A program made the position numbers and the translations under genes. Below, in pieces: positions 24,133-33,963 of a stretch of DNA of 64,000 nt (position 1 is the stretch's first letter; every line of letters starts with the position of its first letter). Under the pieces are notes generated by a model. The model was not told the origin of the DNA and searched no databases. It saw nothing but the letters and a program-made list of their open reading frames with translations. Source of the stretch: JALZAQ01 sp038253885 (lineage in GTDB: Bacteria > Gemmatimonadota > Gemmatimonadetes > Gemmatimonadales > Gemmatimonadaceae); contig JBBSGP010000008.1 in the NCBI GenBank assembly GCA_038253885.1, forward strand, positions 34,722-98,721, written 5' to 3'.

Positions 24133-25892
24133 TCGGTGCTTTCTGGTACCTGGCGTCGCGCTCGATCACCAACCGTGTCAAGCGGCAGATCTCCCGCTTC
24201 CGGCAGCCGCGGTACGCCCTGGTGATGGCGATCGGGCTGCTGTACTTCTGGTCGCTCTTCTGGCGTCCGGGAAGCGGCGGCCGGTCGATGATCATATCGG
24301 CGCACAGCGCTCCGATGCTCTCGCTGGTCATGGCGCTGGGCCTCGCCCTCCTCATTGCAAGCTGGTGGCTGGTCGGCACGGATCGTCACGCGCTGGCGTT
24401 CACTCCCGCCGAAGTGCAGTTCCTTTTTCCGGGACCTCTGAGCCGTCGCAGCCTGATCCAGTACAAGCTGCTCCGCGCCCAGATCCAGGTGCTCCTCAGC
24501 ACCGTCGTCTGGATCGTCCTCCTCGGTCGCGGGGGTGAGCGGGGTCTCGCGGCGCTTCCCCGCGCGCTCGGGCTCTGGACGCTCCTGTCCACCATCTCAC
24601 TTCACCGGATCGGCGCATCGCTCGTGCGATCGAGCGCGACCGAGCACGGTCGCTCAGGTCTGCGTCGAAGCGCGCTGCCGCTCGCCCTCGCCGGTGCCGT
24701 GGTGGTGGCACTGGCCGGGAGCGTCGTCGCGGGGATTCCCACTCTGCGACGATACGCCGCGGAAGGAGATGCGATGGCGGGAGTGAGGAGCGCGCTCGAC
24801 GCGCCCCTCCCGCACGCGTTGCTCTACCCGTTCCGACTCGTCGTCGCACCGGCAATCGAGGGGCCGGCCATCCTGGCCGGCGGCGGCCAGGATGCGGCCG
24901 CCCGCTGGCTCTGGCTCATCGTGCCCGCGGTCATCGTGATGCTTGCGCACTACGTGTGGGTAGTGCGCACCGATGCGGCATTCGAGGAAGCGGCAGCCGA
25001 AGCGTCGGCGCGTCGGGCCCAGGCCCTCTCCGCCCGGCGCGAGCGGCGCACCCCTGTGCTCCGGTCCTCTGGCGGTCGCACCTCGCCGGCGCTGTTCCCG
25101 CTCGCACCCATCGGCGAGCCGGCGTACGCGATCGTCTGGAAGAACCTGCTCTCGGTCACTCGGGGCATCCGGCGGATGACATTGATTCTGGTGGTCGTCG
25201 GTGCCGTCGTCCTGTACGGCGTGGCGAGCACGATCTCCTCCGGGGCGGGCTCGGGAGTGCCGATCGTCTCCATGATCGCTCTCTTGACAGTGGCCGTGTT
25301 CGTGATGCTTGGACCCCTGTGGGTGCGCAACGATCTGCGGCAGGACATGCGGAAGCTCGATCTGCTGCGCTCCTACCCGCTCAGCGGCACGAAGATGGTC
25401 GGCGCGCAGATCGCCGCGTCCACGATCACGCTGAGCGCGCTGGAGCTGCCCCTGTTGCTGCTCGCCTTTGCCAGCAGCTTCGGCGCGGCCCACCTGCCGG
25501 TCGGAGTGCGTACCCGCTCGATCTGGCTGGTGCTCGCTCTGGTCGTCCTGCCGGCCATCAACGCGGTGGCTCTCACGATCCAGAACGCCGCGGCGCTGCT
25601 GTTTCCCGGGTGGATCCGGCTCGGAGCCACAGGTGGAGGCATCGAGGCGATGGGTCAGACGATGCTGACCTCGATCGCCACCATCTTCCTCCTTCTCCTG
25701 GCCTGGCTGGTGCCCCTTCTGCTCGGCGGCGGAGTGACGATAGTGCTCGCGTCGCTGTTGGGCGCCTGGGCGGTTCTGGGGGGGGCCGCGGCCGCGCTGG
25801 GCGGGGTTTCGGTCGAGGTCTGGCTGCTGGTGCGATGGCTGGGCTCGGTGTTCGACCGCACGGATCCGGCGCCCCTCGAGCTCGCCGACTGA
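24129..25892 (+). CDS. Putative ABC exporter membrane protein
   Basis: A 587-residue polytopic inner-membrane protein with about 12 hydrophobic stretches and a charged cytoplasmic loop near residues 290-330 (AAAEASARRAQALSARRER). Its position right after an ABC ATPase with a GTGA overlap makes it the permease of that system. The family looks like the large ABC-2-like exporter permeases with two six-helix halves. Substrate unknown. Confidence 0.85.
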   Translation: MIGAFWYLASRSITNRVKRQISRFRQPRYALVMAIGLLYFWSLFWRPGSGGRSMIISAHSAPMLSLVMALGLALLIASWWLVGTDRHALAFTPAEVQFLFPGPLSRRSLIQYKLLRAQIQVLLSTVVWIVLLGRGGERGLAALPRALGLWTLLSTISLHRIGASLVRSSATEHGRSGLRRSALPLALAGAVVVALAGSVVAGIPTLRRYAAEGDAMAGVRSALDAPLPHALLYPFRLVVAPAIEGPAILAGGGQDAAARWLWLIVPAVIVMLAHYVWVVRTDAAFEEAAAEASARRAQALSARRERRTPVLRSSGGRTSPALFPLAPIGEPAYAIVWKNLLSVTRGIRRMTLILVVVGAVVLYGVASTISSGAGSGVPIVSMIALLTVAVFVMLGPLWVRNDLRQDMRKLDLLRSYPLSGTKMVGAQIAASTITLSALELPLLLLAFASSFGAAHLPVGVRTRSIWLVLALVVLPAINAVALTIQNAAALLFPGWIRLGATGGGIEAMGQTMLTSIATIFLLLLAWLVPLLLGGGVTIVLASLLGAWAVLGGAAAALGGVSVEVWLLVRWLGSVFDRTDPAPLELAD

Positions 25893-26060
25893 TCCGGACG
25901 CCCGCGACCGAAAGACTGCCATAATAGTCGCTCGTAGAGATTATTGGGTGAATGGCCCTCCGGCCCTGTCTGCATGGGCCGGTACGACATTCCGTCTATT
26001 GCCATTGCGCCCGGTTATTAAGAGCAATAGGTTAAAAAAGAATATTTGCACCGGGGGCTC

Positions 26061-26405
26061 ATGCTCGCGTACCTGGACTCGCTCTGTCTGGCGCTCCTCG
26101 AGCGCAACTTGCCGGAGATCCGCCGCCTCCAGCGGCACGCGCTCTCGCGTGTCCTGCCGCGCCGCGTCCGCGAGGAGATCATGGCGATCCTGCGCGCCCA
26201 GCCCGACAGCATGATCGCTCCCATCCAGACACTCCACTTCTATCATCAGACGGCGCAGCTGGTGATCGAGGAGCCCGAGGACGAGGCCCGCGGTGCGCAG
26301 CTGGAGCTGCCGCTGCACCCGTCCGCCGACGCGGTGGAGATCGAGATGACGATCGCGAGAGCGCGCCGCGGCCGATCCCGCGATGCCAATCGCGGAGTCG
26401 CCTGA
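26061..26405 (+). CDS. Conserved-looking small protein of unknown function
   Basis: A 114-residue soluble protein, helix-rich at the N-terminus (YLDSLCLALLERNLPEIRRLQRHALSRVLP) and with a more acidic C-terminus (ELELPLHPSADAVEIEM) ending in a basic tail. No signal or membrane segment and no known motif. ATG at 26061 is preferred over a TTG 15 bases earlier; GGGGGC is the only purine stretch before it. The 168 bases upstream are AT-rich and probably hold its promoter. Function unknown. Confidence 0.6.
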   Translation: MLAYLDSLCLALLERNLPEIRRLQRHALSRVLPRRVREEIMAILRAQPDSMIAPIQTLHFYHQTAQLVIEEPEDEARGAQLELPLHPSADAVEIEMTIARARRGRSRDANRGVA

Positions 26406-26439
26406 CGAGCGGGAATCCGCGACGGTCGCACTGGAGCAC

Positions 26440-26464
26440 GGGCGCGCTTCGAGGACGCGCGCCC
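26440..26464 (+). terminator. GC-rich hairpin between two small genes
   Basis: GGGCGCGC (26440-26447) and GCGCGCCC (26457-26464) form a perfect 8-bp stem with a 9-base loop, 35 bases after the stop of the preceding gene. No T-run follows, so it is only terminator-like. Confidence 0.35.
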
Positions 26465-26497
26465 GCTGTGCATCCGGCACGACTATCTTTGTGCTCC

Positions 26498-26758
26498 ATG
26501 CCCCGAACCTGGATGCTGAGGGCGGACGACACCCTGGTCGAGCTGCTGGCTCCCTCCCCGCGATCGACCCTGCCCGACCGCGAGAGCATTGCCGTGCCGG
26601 AGTTTCACCCCGATCCGGCAATCGAGGAGTTCGCCGAGCGGCTCTACCATCGCTTTCCCGTGACCGTGGACGGGGCGCTGGTGGCGTACGTCTACGCGGA
26701 CCATCCTCCCACGGACAGTGAGATCTCACGCGTCCGGCAGCAGCTCACCGGGACCTAG
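26498..26758 (+). CDS. Small protein of unknown function
   Basis: An 86-residue soluble protein (PRTWMLRADDTLVELL...FPVTVDGALVAYVYADHPP), acidic, with no signal or membrane segment. It is not recognised. ATG at 26498 has no ribosome site, and a TATCTT hexamer ends 8 bases before it, so a leaderless transcript is conceivable; GTG at 26468 would extend it by ten residues. It converges with the kinase gene and overlaps its end by 4 bases. Confidence 0.5.
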   Translation: MPRTWMLRADDTLVELLAPSPRSTLPDRESIAVPEFHPDPAIEEFAERLYHRFPVTVDGALVAYVYADHPPTDSEISRVRQQLTGT

Positions 26759-27762
26759 GCGACGCGGAGCGCCACGCCCGAGCCCCGAAGAAGAGCGCGC
26801 AACGCCCGCCCGATCCACGCCCAGCTCCGGCCCGGGCCCCCGCGCGCGCGCCGCGATCCCCGCGACATGATCGCCGCGTGCAGATCCCGACCTCGCCTCC
26901 ACCGCGCCATGCGATCCTTCGCCAGACAGCGACTGATGACCTCGACCAGCCACTCCGGCGTCTCCGGAGCGAGCGCATCGATCGCCACCGGAGTCTGCGT
27001 CAGATGCTTCGCCGCAATCGCGGTGAAGCTCTGTCCGTCGAACGGCATCTCGCCGGTCAACATCAGGTAGGCCAGCACACCCAGCGCGTAGAGATCGCTG
27101 CGGCCGTCCACGTCCAGCTCCCCCGCGGCCTGCTCCGGCGACATGTACTGCGGCGTTCCGAAGGCGCGTTTCGCGTCCGCCGGGCTCGGATCCAGCGAGC
27201 GCAGGGTCGACACCCCGAAATCGGTCAGGACCGCCATCTCGCTCTCGCCCCCCCCACCGACCAGGATGTTCTCCGCCTTGAGGTCGCGATGGACCACCCC
27301 CTCGCGGTGAGCATGATCCAGCGCCAGCGCGAGGGAGGCGATCACACTCGCCGTGTCCTCCCACCCCAGCCGCCCGTCACGCTGGATGCGGGCGGAGAGT
27401 GACTCGCCGTGAATGTAGGGCATCACGAAATACAGCAGGCTGCGTGTCTCGCCGAACGCAAAGATCGAGACGATGCTCGGATGGTCGAGTCGCGCCGTCG
27501 TGCGAGCCTCCCGCAGAAAGCGCTCACGATGCTCGGGCACGCGCATCAGCTCGTGACGGAGCACCTTGATGGCGATCAGCCGGTGCAGCGCCAGATCGCG
27601 CGCCAGAAACACGACACCCATTCCGCCCCGCCCGAGCTCGCGCACGACCTGGTACTGCGACCCGAGCTCACGAGCGACCCGCTCGCGCTCGATCCCCGCC
27701 GCGAGCTCCGGAGGGATCTCGTGTTGCCCGCTGATGAGGGAAATCGCTGAGGATGAAGGCAT
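26755..27762 (-). CDS. Ser/Thr protein kinase (Hanks type)
   Basis: A 335-residue cytoplasmic kinase with a complete catalytic set: glycine loop GRGGMG (44-49), ATP-binding K66, catalytic HRDLKAEN (158-165) and metal-binding DFG (181-183), followed by GTPQYMSPEQ and SDLYALGVLAYLMLTG. The C-terminus is a short Arg-rich tail without a transmembrane helix or PASTA domains, so it is soluble, unlike many bacterial family members. ATG at 27762 is preferred to a TTG eight codons earlier. Substrates are unknown. Confidence 0.93.
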   Translation of the reverse strand: MPSSSAISLISGQHEIPPELAAGIERERVARELGSQYQVVRELGRGGMGVVFLARDLALHRLIAIKVLRHELMRVPEHRERFLREARTTARLDHPSIVSIFAFGETRSLLYFVMPYIHGESLSARIQRDGRLGWEDTASVIASLALALDHAHREGVVHRDLKAENILVGGGGESEMAVLTDFGVSTLRSLDPSPADAKRAFGTPQYMSPEQAAGELDVDGRSDLYALGVLAYLMLTGEMPFDGQSFTAIAAKHLTQTPVAIDALAPETPEWLVEVISRCLAKDRMARWRRGRDLHAAIMSRGSRRARGGPGRSWAWIGRALRALLRGSGVALRVA

Positions 27763-28022
27763 GATCGTGTTGTATGGGACCCGCAATCGGGCCGTCGGGT
27801 TGCTCTCCTCCTATAGGGAAGGAGCGTGCCCGACCCGCGGAATCGCACAACTCGCGGTGGGCAAGCGCTTTGGCCCATCGGACGTCGACCTGGATCAGAG
27901 TGCCGGCTGACCGGTAGTGGGACGGACTGCGCGAAAGCGGTCACCCGTCGAGCATCGCCGTCCGGTTCGATGCAGCGCTAGATTCCCGCCTCGCTCGCCT
28001 TCTCTCGGGAGACCGATGTGCC

Positions 28023-29039
28023 ATGCGACTGATACGCGTTGCGCCACTCCTCGCGCTCTGCTCCGCCGCCTGCGCGCGCACGACAGCGCAGTCCTCGATG
28101 CCACCGTCGCCGTCGAATCTCTCCCTGTCGACTTCGGCAGCCGAACTCGCTGCCTCCGTCCGCGCCCGTCTCGGCGCGCTCGACGCACAGAGCACGCTGT
28201 ACGCCAAGCATCTGGCCAGCGGCCGCGAGATCGGCCTTCGCGCCGACGAGCCCGTGAACACGGTCAGCGTGATCAAGATCCCGGTGATGGTGCTGGCGTT
28301 CCGGGATGCGGAGTCAGGGAAGCTCGATCTCGATCAGCGCTACACGATCCGTCCCGAGGATCTCCGTCGCGGCACAGGTCTTCTCCAGACCTTTGCCACC
28401 GGACTTGAGCCCACGCTCCGCGATCTGGTGATGCAGATGATCATCACCAGTGACAACACAGCGACCGATATCCTGATCACGCGGGTGGGCCTCGAGCGTG
28501 TGAATCGCCTCCTCGACTCGCTCGGCTATCGCGAAACCCGGCTCCGGATGCCGATCGGGCAACTCTTTCGAGGTCAGTGGGAGGTGCTCGATCCCGCCTA
28601 TCATTCGCTGACCGATCGCGAGGTCTACGAGAAGGGCTCACCGAGCGACAGCGGAGCGCGAGCCCGCAGCTTCCGGTACGTCGCCGACTCCACCCGGTGG
28701 TTCGGCCGCACCACCGCTCGCGAGATCTCCCGGCTGCTGGAGCAGCTCCAGCAGGGCCAGCTGGCCGGCAAGGCGTCCACCGACGAGATGCTGCGGATTC
28801 TCCGGCGGCAATTCTACACGTCGCGCCTGCCCCAGCAGATCCGCTTCCGCGCCTCCGTCGGCCACAAGACCGGCGACTGGCCGCCGATCATCGGCAACGA
28901 TGCCGGCATCATCTATTCCGATGCGGGCCCGATCATCGTCTCCGTGTTCACCAACCAGAATCGCGGCAGCTTCCTCGATCTCGAAGCCGCGGAGGGCGGG
29001 ATCGCCAAGGACCTTCTCGACGCCTGGGGCCATCGGTGA
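28023..29039 (+). CDS. Class A beta-lactamase-like serine hydrolase (exported)
   Basis: A 338-residue exported protein with a signal ending in CSAACA. It has the serine beta-lactamase/transpeptidase motifs: SxxK as S82-V-I-K85, SDN at 143-145 and KTG at 282-284. A clear omega-loop glutamate of the E166xxLN type after SDN is not visible, so beta-lactam hydrolysis may be poor or absent and the enzyme might instead act on peptidoglycan or another amide or ester. GGAG lies about 12 bases before the ATG. It overlaps the next glycosidase gene as GTGA. Confidence 0.87.
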   Translation: MRLIRVAPLLALCSAACARTTAQSSMPPSPSNLSLSTSAAELAASVRARLGALDAQSTLYAKHLASGREIGLRADEPVNTVSVIKIPVMVLAFRDAESGKLDLDQRYTIRPEDLRRGTGLLQTFATGLEPTLRDLVMQMIITSDNTATDILITRVGLERVNRLLDSLGYRETRLRMPIGQLFRGQWEVLDPAYHSLTDREVYEKGSPSDSGARARSFRYVADSTRWFGRTTAREISRLLEQLQQGQLAGKASTDEMLRILRRQFYTSRLPQQIRFRASVGHKTGDWPPIIGNDAGIIYSDAGPIIVSVFTNQNRGSFLDLEAAEGGIAKDLLDAWGHR

Positions 29040-31249
29040 GCGGGGGCGTTCGGCGGGTGGGCGGCGCGGCCGTCCCCGTCACGTTCGCCGCCCTCGCCGC
29101 CCTCACCCTTGGAACCCAGTCGCGGGATGAGTCCGCGCCCGGGGAAGGTACCGTCGTCATCACGGTGACGCCCGGCCGGCCGCGGAATGTCTTCGTGCCC
29201 GAGCACGCCCTGGGTGCCGCCGTCGATGGAGAGGACAGTGACGACGCGCATTCGGTCTCTTCTCCTCGAGCAGTGCGGGAGATGCGCTCCGCCGGCTTGC
29301 GCTCACTCACCTACCGCCTCCGGACGGAGCTCGGCATCGAAGCCTGGCACTGGAACCAGCGAGGTCGGTGGTCCGACCCGACCCACCGGCAGGGATACTG
29401 GATCTCGGATGAGAGCGGCGATGACTCCATTCGGATGACCTACGGTTATCGTCTTCCGCGCCGCGGCAGCACGATCGATCAGGCCAACAATGACGGTTAC
29501 TCACGCCTCGACGATGGCGACACCGCCACGTTCTGGAAGAGCAATCCGTACCTCGACCGGCGTTTCACCGCCGAAGACAACGCCCGGCATCCCCAACAAG
29601 TGGTGATCGATCTCGGGACCAGGACAGGGCTCACCGCGCTCCGGCTCCAGTGGGCGCATCCCTACGCCACGCGATACGAGGTGCAGTACTGGCGCGGAAG
29701 CGACGAGCTGTACAGTGACAATCCGGCGCCGGGCACCTGGTTGACATTCCCCGCCGGACGCGTGGAGCACGGGGGCGGCGGCGACACCACGCTCCGCCTC
29801 ACCGCCGCACCCGTGAGTATGCGTTTCCTTCGTATCCGTATGTTGGAGAGCTCGGGCACGGCGTTGCCGCGTACGAGCGATCCACGTGACAGCGCGGGCT
29901 ATGCCCTCCGCGAGATCTTCGCGGGCACGCTCGGGGGCCGGAGCACCCTTCACGACGTCATGAGACACGGGCGCAGTGCCCGCGCCCAGACGACGATCTA
30001 CGTCTCCTCGACCGACCCGTGGCACCGCGCCGGCGATCTGGACCCGCGAATACAGCAACCGGGGTTCGATCTCATCTGGGGAAGCGGCCTGACGAACAGT
30101 CTTCCGGTGCTCCTCCCCGTGGGAGTGCTCTACGACACCCCGGACAACGCCGCCGCCGCGGTACGCTGGCTGGGCCGGCGAGGATACCTCATCCGCGGCG
30201 TGGAGATGGGAGAAGAGCCCGATGGGCAGTTCGCGGCACCGGAGGATTATGCCGCGCTCTATCTCCGGTTCGCGGACGCTCTTCACGCCGTCGATCCCAC
30301 GCTGCGCTTGGGTGGCCCGGTATTCCAGAGTCCGGAAGTCGATGTGATGGCGTGGCCGAGAGAATCCGAGCGTCCCTCGTGGTTGAGCCGCTTCCTGGGC
30401 TACCTCCGCGAGCGAAGGCGCACGGGTGATTTCGGCTTCTTCTCGTTCGAGTGGTATCCCTTCGACGACGTCTGCGCTCCCTCGGCGCCCCAGCTCGCGC
30501 GCGCACCGGCGATGCTGCGCGCGGTCGTCCGCCGCCTCGATCGCGACGGACTCTCCCGAGATATCCCCTGGGTGATCTCGGAGTACGGATACTCGGCGTT
30601 CGCCGGTCGCGCCGAGGTGGAGATCCCGGCCGCCCTCCTGAACGCCGAGATCGTCGGCCAGTTCCTGACCCTGGGTGGGGACGCCGCTTTTCTGTACGGT
30701 TACGAGCCCCATCATCTGGACCGCGAACCCGGCTGTGCTGGATGGGGAAACAACTCGATGCTGCTGGCGGAACCGGAGGGCGGTACGCAGCGTCTGCCGG
30801 CCTTCTACGCGGCGCGGTTGCTCTCTCAGGAATGGTCGCAGCCGGGCGGGGGAGTTCATCGCCTCTACGATGCGACCTCGGACGTCAGGAACGGCGCCGG
30901 CGAGCCTCTGGTGACGGCATACGCTGTCGCCCGCCCCGACAGAGCGTGGTCGGTGATGCTCATCAACAAGGATCCGGTGCGCAGCTGGGCGGTGCGCCTT
31001 CGCTTCCAGGATGCCGTTGGCCGGTCCCTTCAATCCTCCGGTGGCCGGATGGATGTCTTCCAGTACTCCGGCATCCAGTACGCCTGGAAAGCGATGGGCG
31101 AGGACGGGCACCCTGTGAGGTCGCTGCCACCCGAGCACCGCGTGCTGCGAGATGCCGGTGAAGAAGCGACAGTTCTGCCGCCGTACTCGCTCACTGTGCT
31201 GCGGCGTCGCGGTCCCTCCGACATACCGGGTGCGGCAGCGAGGCCGTGA
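29036..31249 (+). CDS. Secreted glycoside hydrolase with F5/8-type C domain
   Basis: A protein of about 737 residues that begins with a GTG overlapping the beta-lactamase-like stop. It has an N-terminal hydrophobic segment (AAVPVTFAALAALTLG), a discoidin-like F5/8-type carbohydrate-binding region at about residues 155-275 (DDGDTATFWKSNP, QQVVIDLGTRTGLTALRLQW), then a TIM-barrel glycosidase. The candidate acid/base Glu is in GVEMGEEPDG (about 388-398) and the nucleophile in WVISEYGYSAF (about 511-522), as in clan GH-A. It ends in a beta-sandwich domain. The exact GH family and substrate are unclear. The frame stays open upstream through the beta-lactamase gene, which is not real coding. Confidence 0.82.
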   Translation: MSGGVRRVGGAAVPVTFAALAALTLGTQSRDESAPGEGTVVITVTPGRPRNVFVPEHALGAAVDGEDSDDAHSVSSPRAVREMRSAGLRSLTYRLRTELGIEAWHWNQRGRWSDPTHRQGYWISDESGDDSIRMTYGYRLPRRGSTIDQANNDGYSRLDDGDTATFWKSNPYLDRRFTAEDNARHPQQVVIDLGTRTGLTALRLQWAHPYATRYEVQYWRGSDELYSDNPAPGTWLTFPAGRVEHGGGGDTTLRLTAAPVSMRFLRIRMLESSGTALPRTSDPRDSAGYALREIFAGTLGGRSTLHDVMRHGRSARAQTTIYVSSTDPWHRAGDLDPRIQQPGFDLIWGSGLTNSLPVLLPVGVLYDTPDNAAAAVRWLGRRGYLIRGVEMGEEPDGQFAAPEDYAALYLRFADALHAVDPTLRLGGPVFQSPEVDVMAWPRESERPSWLSRFLGYLRERRRTGDFGFFSFEWYPFDDVCAPSAPQLARAPAMLRAVVRRLDRDGLSRDIPWVISEYGYSAFAGRAEVEIPAALLNAEIVGQFLTLGGDAAFLYGYEPHHLDREPGCAGWGNNSMLLAEPEGGTQRLPAFYAARLLSQEWSQPGGGVHRLYDATSDVRNGAGEPLVTAYAVARPDRAWSVMLINKDPVRSWAVRLRFQDAVGRSLQSSGGRMDVFQYSGIQYAWKAMGEDGHPVRSLPPEHRVLRDAGEEATVLPPYSLTVLRRRGPSDIPGAAARP

Positions 31250-31356
31250 CGAGGAGAGACGAAGCGACAGGGTGAAACCGCGTCGCAACCCTTTCCGTCC
31301 TGCGGCTGTCCAACTCCGCGTCAACCCTGCCTACCCTTCCTTTCGGCTCCGTCCAC

Positions 31357-33963
31357 ATGCATCGAAGTGCCGCGCTGCTCTGCGCGCTCCTGGCGACGCG
31401 TCTGATCGCGCAACAGGCGCCGCCATCGTCCTCGCGGGGGAGCGCGCCATACGATCACGCAGCGGCCCCGGATGTTCGCGCGGCGCGATTGACCGGCAGC
31501 ATCCATCTCGATGGTCATCTCGACGAGGCGGTGTGGGCTGCCGCGACGCCGGCGACGACGTTCACGCAGACCGACCCGGTGGATGGGGCGGCGCCGAGCA
31601 AGCGGACCGAGGTGCGCGTGCTCATCGGGGATGATGCCGTCTACATCGGCGCCCGGATGCTGGATGATCCCGCGAACATCCGGCCCCGGCTCGCGCGGCA
31701 CGACGAATCTGTGGATGGCGACATCTTCGCGGTGAGCTTCGATTCGCGCCACGACCATCTCAGCTCGTACTACTTTCGCGTGACCGCCGGTGGCGCCCTC
31801 CGCGACGCGGTCGCGAGCAACAACGGCCAGCGGCTCGACCTCTCCTGGGATGCGGTCTGGGATGCCGCCGTGTCGTCCGACACCGCAGGCTGGAGCGCCG
31901 AGATCCGTATCCCCCTCTCGCAGCTTCCCTACAACCGGACGACGGATCCGACGTGGGGCATCCAGTTCGAGCGCTACAGTTGGAACAAGCAGGAGCGCGA
32001 TCTCTTCGCCTACACGCCCAAGACGGAACATGAAGGAGTACAGCGCTACGGTCATCTCATCGGGATCGGTGAGCTGCCGGCACCGAGCCGGATCGAGCTG
32101 GTGCCGTACGTCACGACGCGCGCCAAGTATCTGGACGTCTCTCCACTCGACCCCTTCCGCAGCCGCCACGACTACTTCGGCAACGCGGGTGCCGACCTCA
32201 AGCTTCGGGTCACGAGCAACTTCACACTGAACGGTACCGTCAACCCCGACTTCGGGCAGGTGGAGGTCGACCCGGCGGTCGTCAACCTGTCGGCGTTCGA
32301 GACATTCTTCCCGGAGAAGCGCCCCTTCTTCGTCGAAGGACGCGAGCTGTACAGCTTCGGCCAGCTACGCACTTTCAACAGTGGCAGCACGCCGAACCTC
32401 TTTTTCTCTCGCCGCATCGGCCGACAGCCGCAGCGACAGCTCGACGGTGTGTCGGGATTCAACTACGTCGATACGCCGGAGCAGGCGACGATCGCGGCCG
32501 CGGGAAAGCTCACCGGAAAGACGGGCGGGGGCTGGTCCACCGCACTCCTGGAAGCCGTGACGACGAAGCAGGAGGCCCGATTCATCGACAACGCCGACAC
32601 GGCACGCCGCACCGCGGTCGAGCCCCTCACGAACTACTTCCTGGGACGCGTGCGCAAAGAGATGCGGACGGGCAACACCGTTGTCGGCGGGCTCGTGACC
32701 GCGGTGAATCGCGACCTGGGTGACAGCGTGCTCGCCACGTCACTGCGATCCAAGGCGTACGTCGCGGGGGTCGATCTCAATCACGCGTGGTCAGGCCAGC
32801 GCTGGCTGCTCGACGCCTCCCTGGCCGGCAGTCACGTGGCCGGCAGCGATAGCGCGATCGCGCGCACCCAGAGGTCCAGCGCGCGCTACTACCAGCGGCC
32901 CGATGCCAGATCACTCCGCTACGACCCGACCCGCACCGCGCTCGACGGCATCGCGGGCCAGCTCGCGCTGATCAAGGCGTCCGGGCTGCACTGGCTGGGC
33001 AACGTCGCGTATCAGCACACCAGCCCCGGCTTCGAATCGAACGATCTGGGTTTCCAGCAGTCCGCCGACCGCCGCGCCTTCTCCACCGATATCGCGTATC
33101 AGGAGAACAAGCCCGGCCTGATCTTCCGCAACTACGTCATCGCGCCATTCACCAACCAGAGCTGGAACAGCGATGGCGACCTGACCTTCAACAACTACGC
33201 GGCGATCTTCCAGGGAATGTTCAGGAACTTCTCGGGGATCTTCCTGCGCGGCGATTACAACGTCGGCTCCTACGACGACCGGCTGACGAGAGGGGGGCCG
33301 ACCACCCGTCAGCCGAACGGGACGACCGGACAGATCCAGTACTTCACCGACCAGCGCAACCGCTATCTGTCCACCACCACTCTGCGCGTCACCAACGACG
33401 AGGCCCACCAGCACAGCACCGTGCTGAGCACCGATCTCCGGGTGCAGATCACCCGGACCTTCACCTTCGGCCTCGGTCCCCAGTACGTCACCCAGCACTC
33501 GCTGTCCCAGTTCATCACCCGTGTGCGGGATGAGCAGGCCGTCGATACCTACGGTTACCGGTACGTTTTCGCGCCGCTCGACTATCGCGAGTTCGGCATC
33601 GTCACCCGGGTGGACTGGACCTTCACTCCGCGCCTGTCCTTCCAGCTCTTCGCCCAGCCTCTCGTCGCATCGGGACACTTCCGGGCGACGCGCGAGCTCA
33701 CGAAGCCGCGGACCTTCGACTTCCGTCCGTACACGCTGGCCGGCCTTCCCAATCTCGACTTCAACACCCGGTCGCTGCGCGGCAACGCGGTTCTGCGCTG
33801 GGAGTACCGTCCGGGCTCGACGCTCTATCTGGTGTGGCAGCAACAGCGCGACCAGCCCGAAGCCTTTGGCAACTTCGATCCCCGGCGCGACTATCGTGCG
33901 CTCATCTCCACGCGGCCGGACAACATCTTCGCCATCAAAGCGAGCTACTGGATCGCGCGCTAG
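31357..33963 (+). CDS. DUF5916/CBM9-like outer-membrane protein
   Basis: An 868-residue exported protein. A short signal (ALLCALLATRLIAQQ) precedes a CBM9-like beta-sandwich (about residues 45-220, IHLDGHLDEAVWAAATP and DDAVYIGARMLDDP), followed by a DUF5916 region with NPDFGQVEVDPAVVNLSAFETFF-type sequence and a long series of amphipathic strands with aromatic residues, ending in ...KASYWIAR as expected for an outer-membrane barrel. The family is common in Bacteroidota and Gemmatimonadota; function unknown. The ATG has no ribosome site. Confidence 0.87.
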   Translation: MHRSAALLCALLATRLIAQQAPPSSSRGSAPYDHAAAPDVRAARLTGSIHLDGHLDEAVWAAATPATTFTQTDPVDGAAPSKRTEVRVLIGDDAVYIGARMLDDPANIRPRLARHDESVDGDIFAVSFDSRHDHLSSYYFRVTAGGALRDAVASNNGQRLDLSWDAVWDAAVSSDTAGWSAEIRIPLSQLPYNRTTDPTWGIQFERYSWNKQERDLFAYTPKTEHEGVQRYGHLIGIGELPAPSRIELVPYVTTRAKYLDVSPLDPFRSRHDYFGNAGADLKLRVTSNFTLNGTVNPDFGQVEVDPAVVNLSAFETFFPEKRPFFVEGRELYSFGQLRTFNSGSTPNLFFSRRIGRQPQRQLDGVSGFNYVDTPEQATIAAAGKLTGKTGGGWSTALLEAVTTKQEARFIDNADTARRTAVEPLTNYFLGRVRKEMRTGNTVVGGLVTAVNRDLGDSVLATSLRSKAYVAGVDLNHAWSGQRWLLDASLAGSHVAGSDSAIARTQRSSARYYQRPDARSLRYDPTRTALDGIAGQLALIKASGLHWLGNVAYQHTSPGFESNDLGFQQSADRRAFSTDIAYQENKPGLIFRNYVIAPFTNQSWNSDGDLTFNNYAAIFQGMFRNFSGIFLRGDYNVGSYDDRLTRGGPTTRQPNGTTGQIQYFTDQRNRYLSTTTLRVTNDEAHQHSTVLSTDLRVQITRTFTFGLGPQYVTQHSLSQFITRVRDEQAVDTYGYRYVFAPLDYREFGIVTRVDWTFTPRLSFQLFAQPLVASGHFRATRELTKPRTFDFRPYTLAGLPNLDFNTRSLRGNAVLRWEYRPGSTLYLVWQQQRDQPEAFGNFDPRRDYRALISTRPDNIFAIKASYWIAR

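Noticed and set aside
26440..26464. Strong intrinsic terminator
   Set aside because: The hairpin is perfect but no T-run follows, so it is kept only as a low-confidence terminator-like feature.
28143..28284. Antibiotic-resistance determinant
   Set aside because: The protein has beta-lactamase-family motifs, but the omega-loop Glu is not evident and the gene is coupled to a glycosidase, so a resistance role is not supported.
28577..29035. Upstream extension of the glycosidase frame through the beta-lactamase gene
   Set aside because: The region is coding in another frame with S82xxK85, SDN and KTG motifs; the extension has no homology and the GTGA overlap fixes the start.
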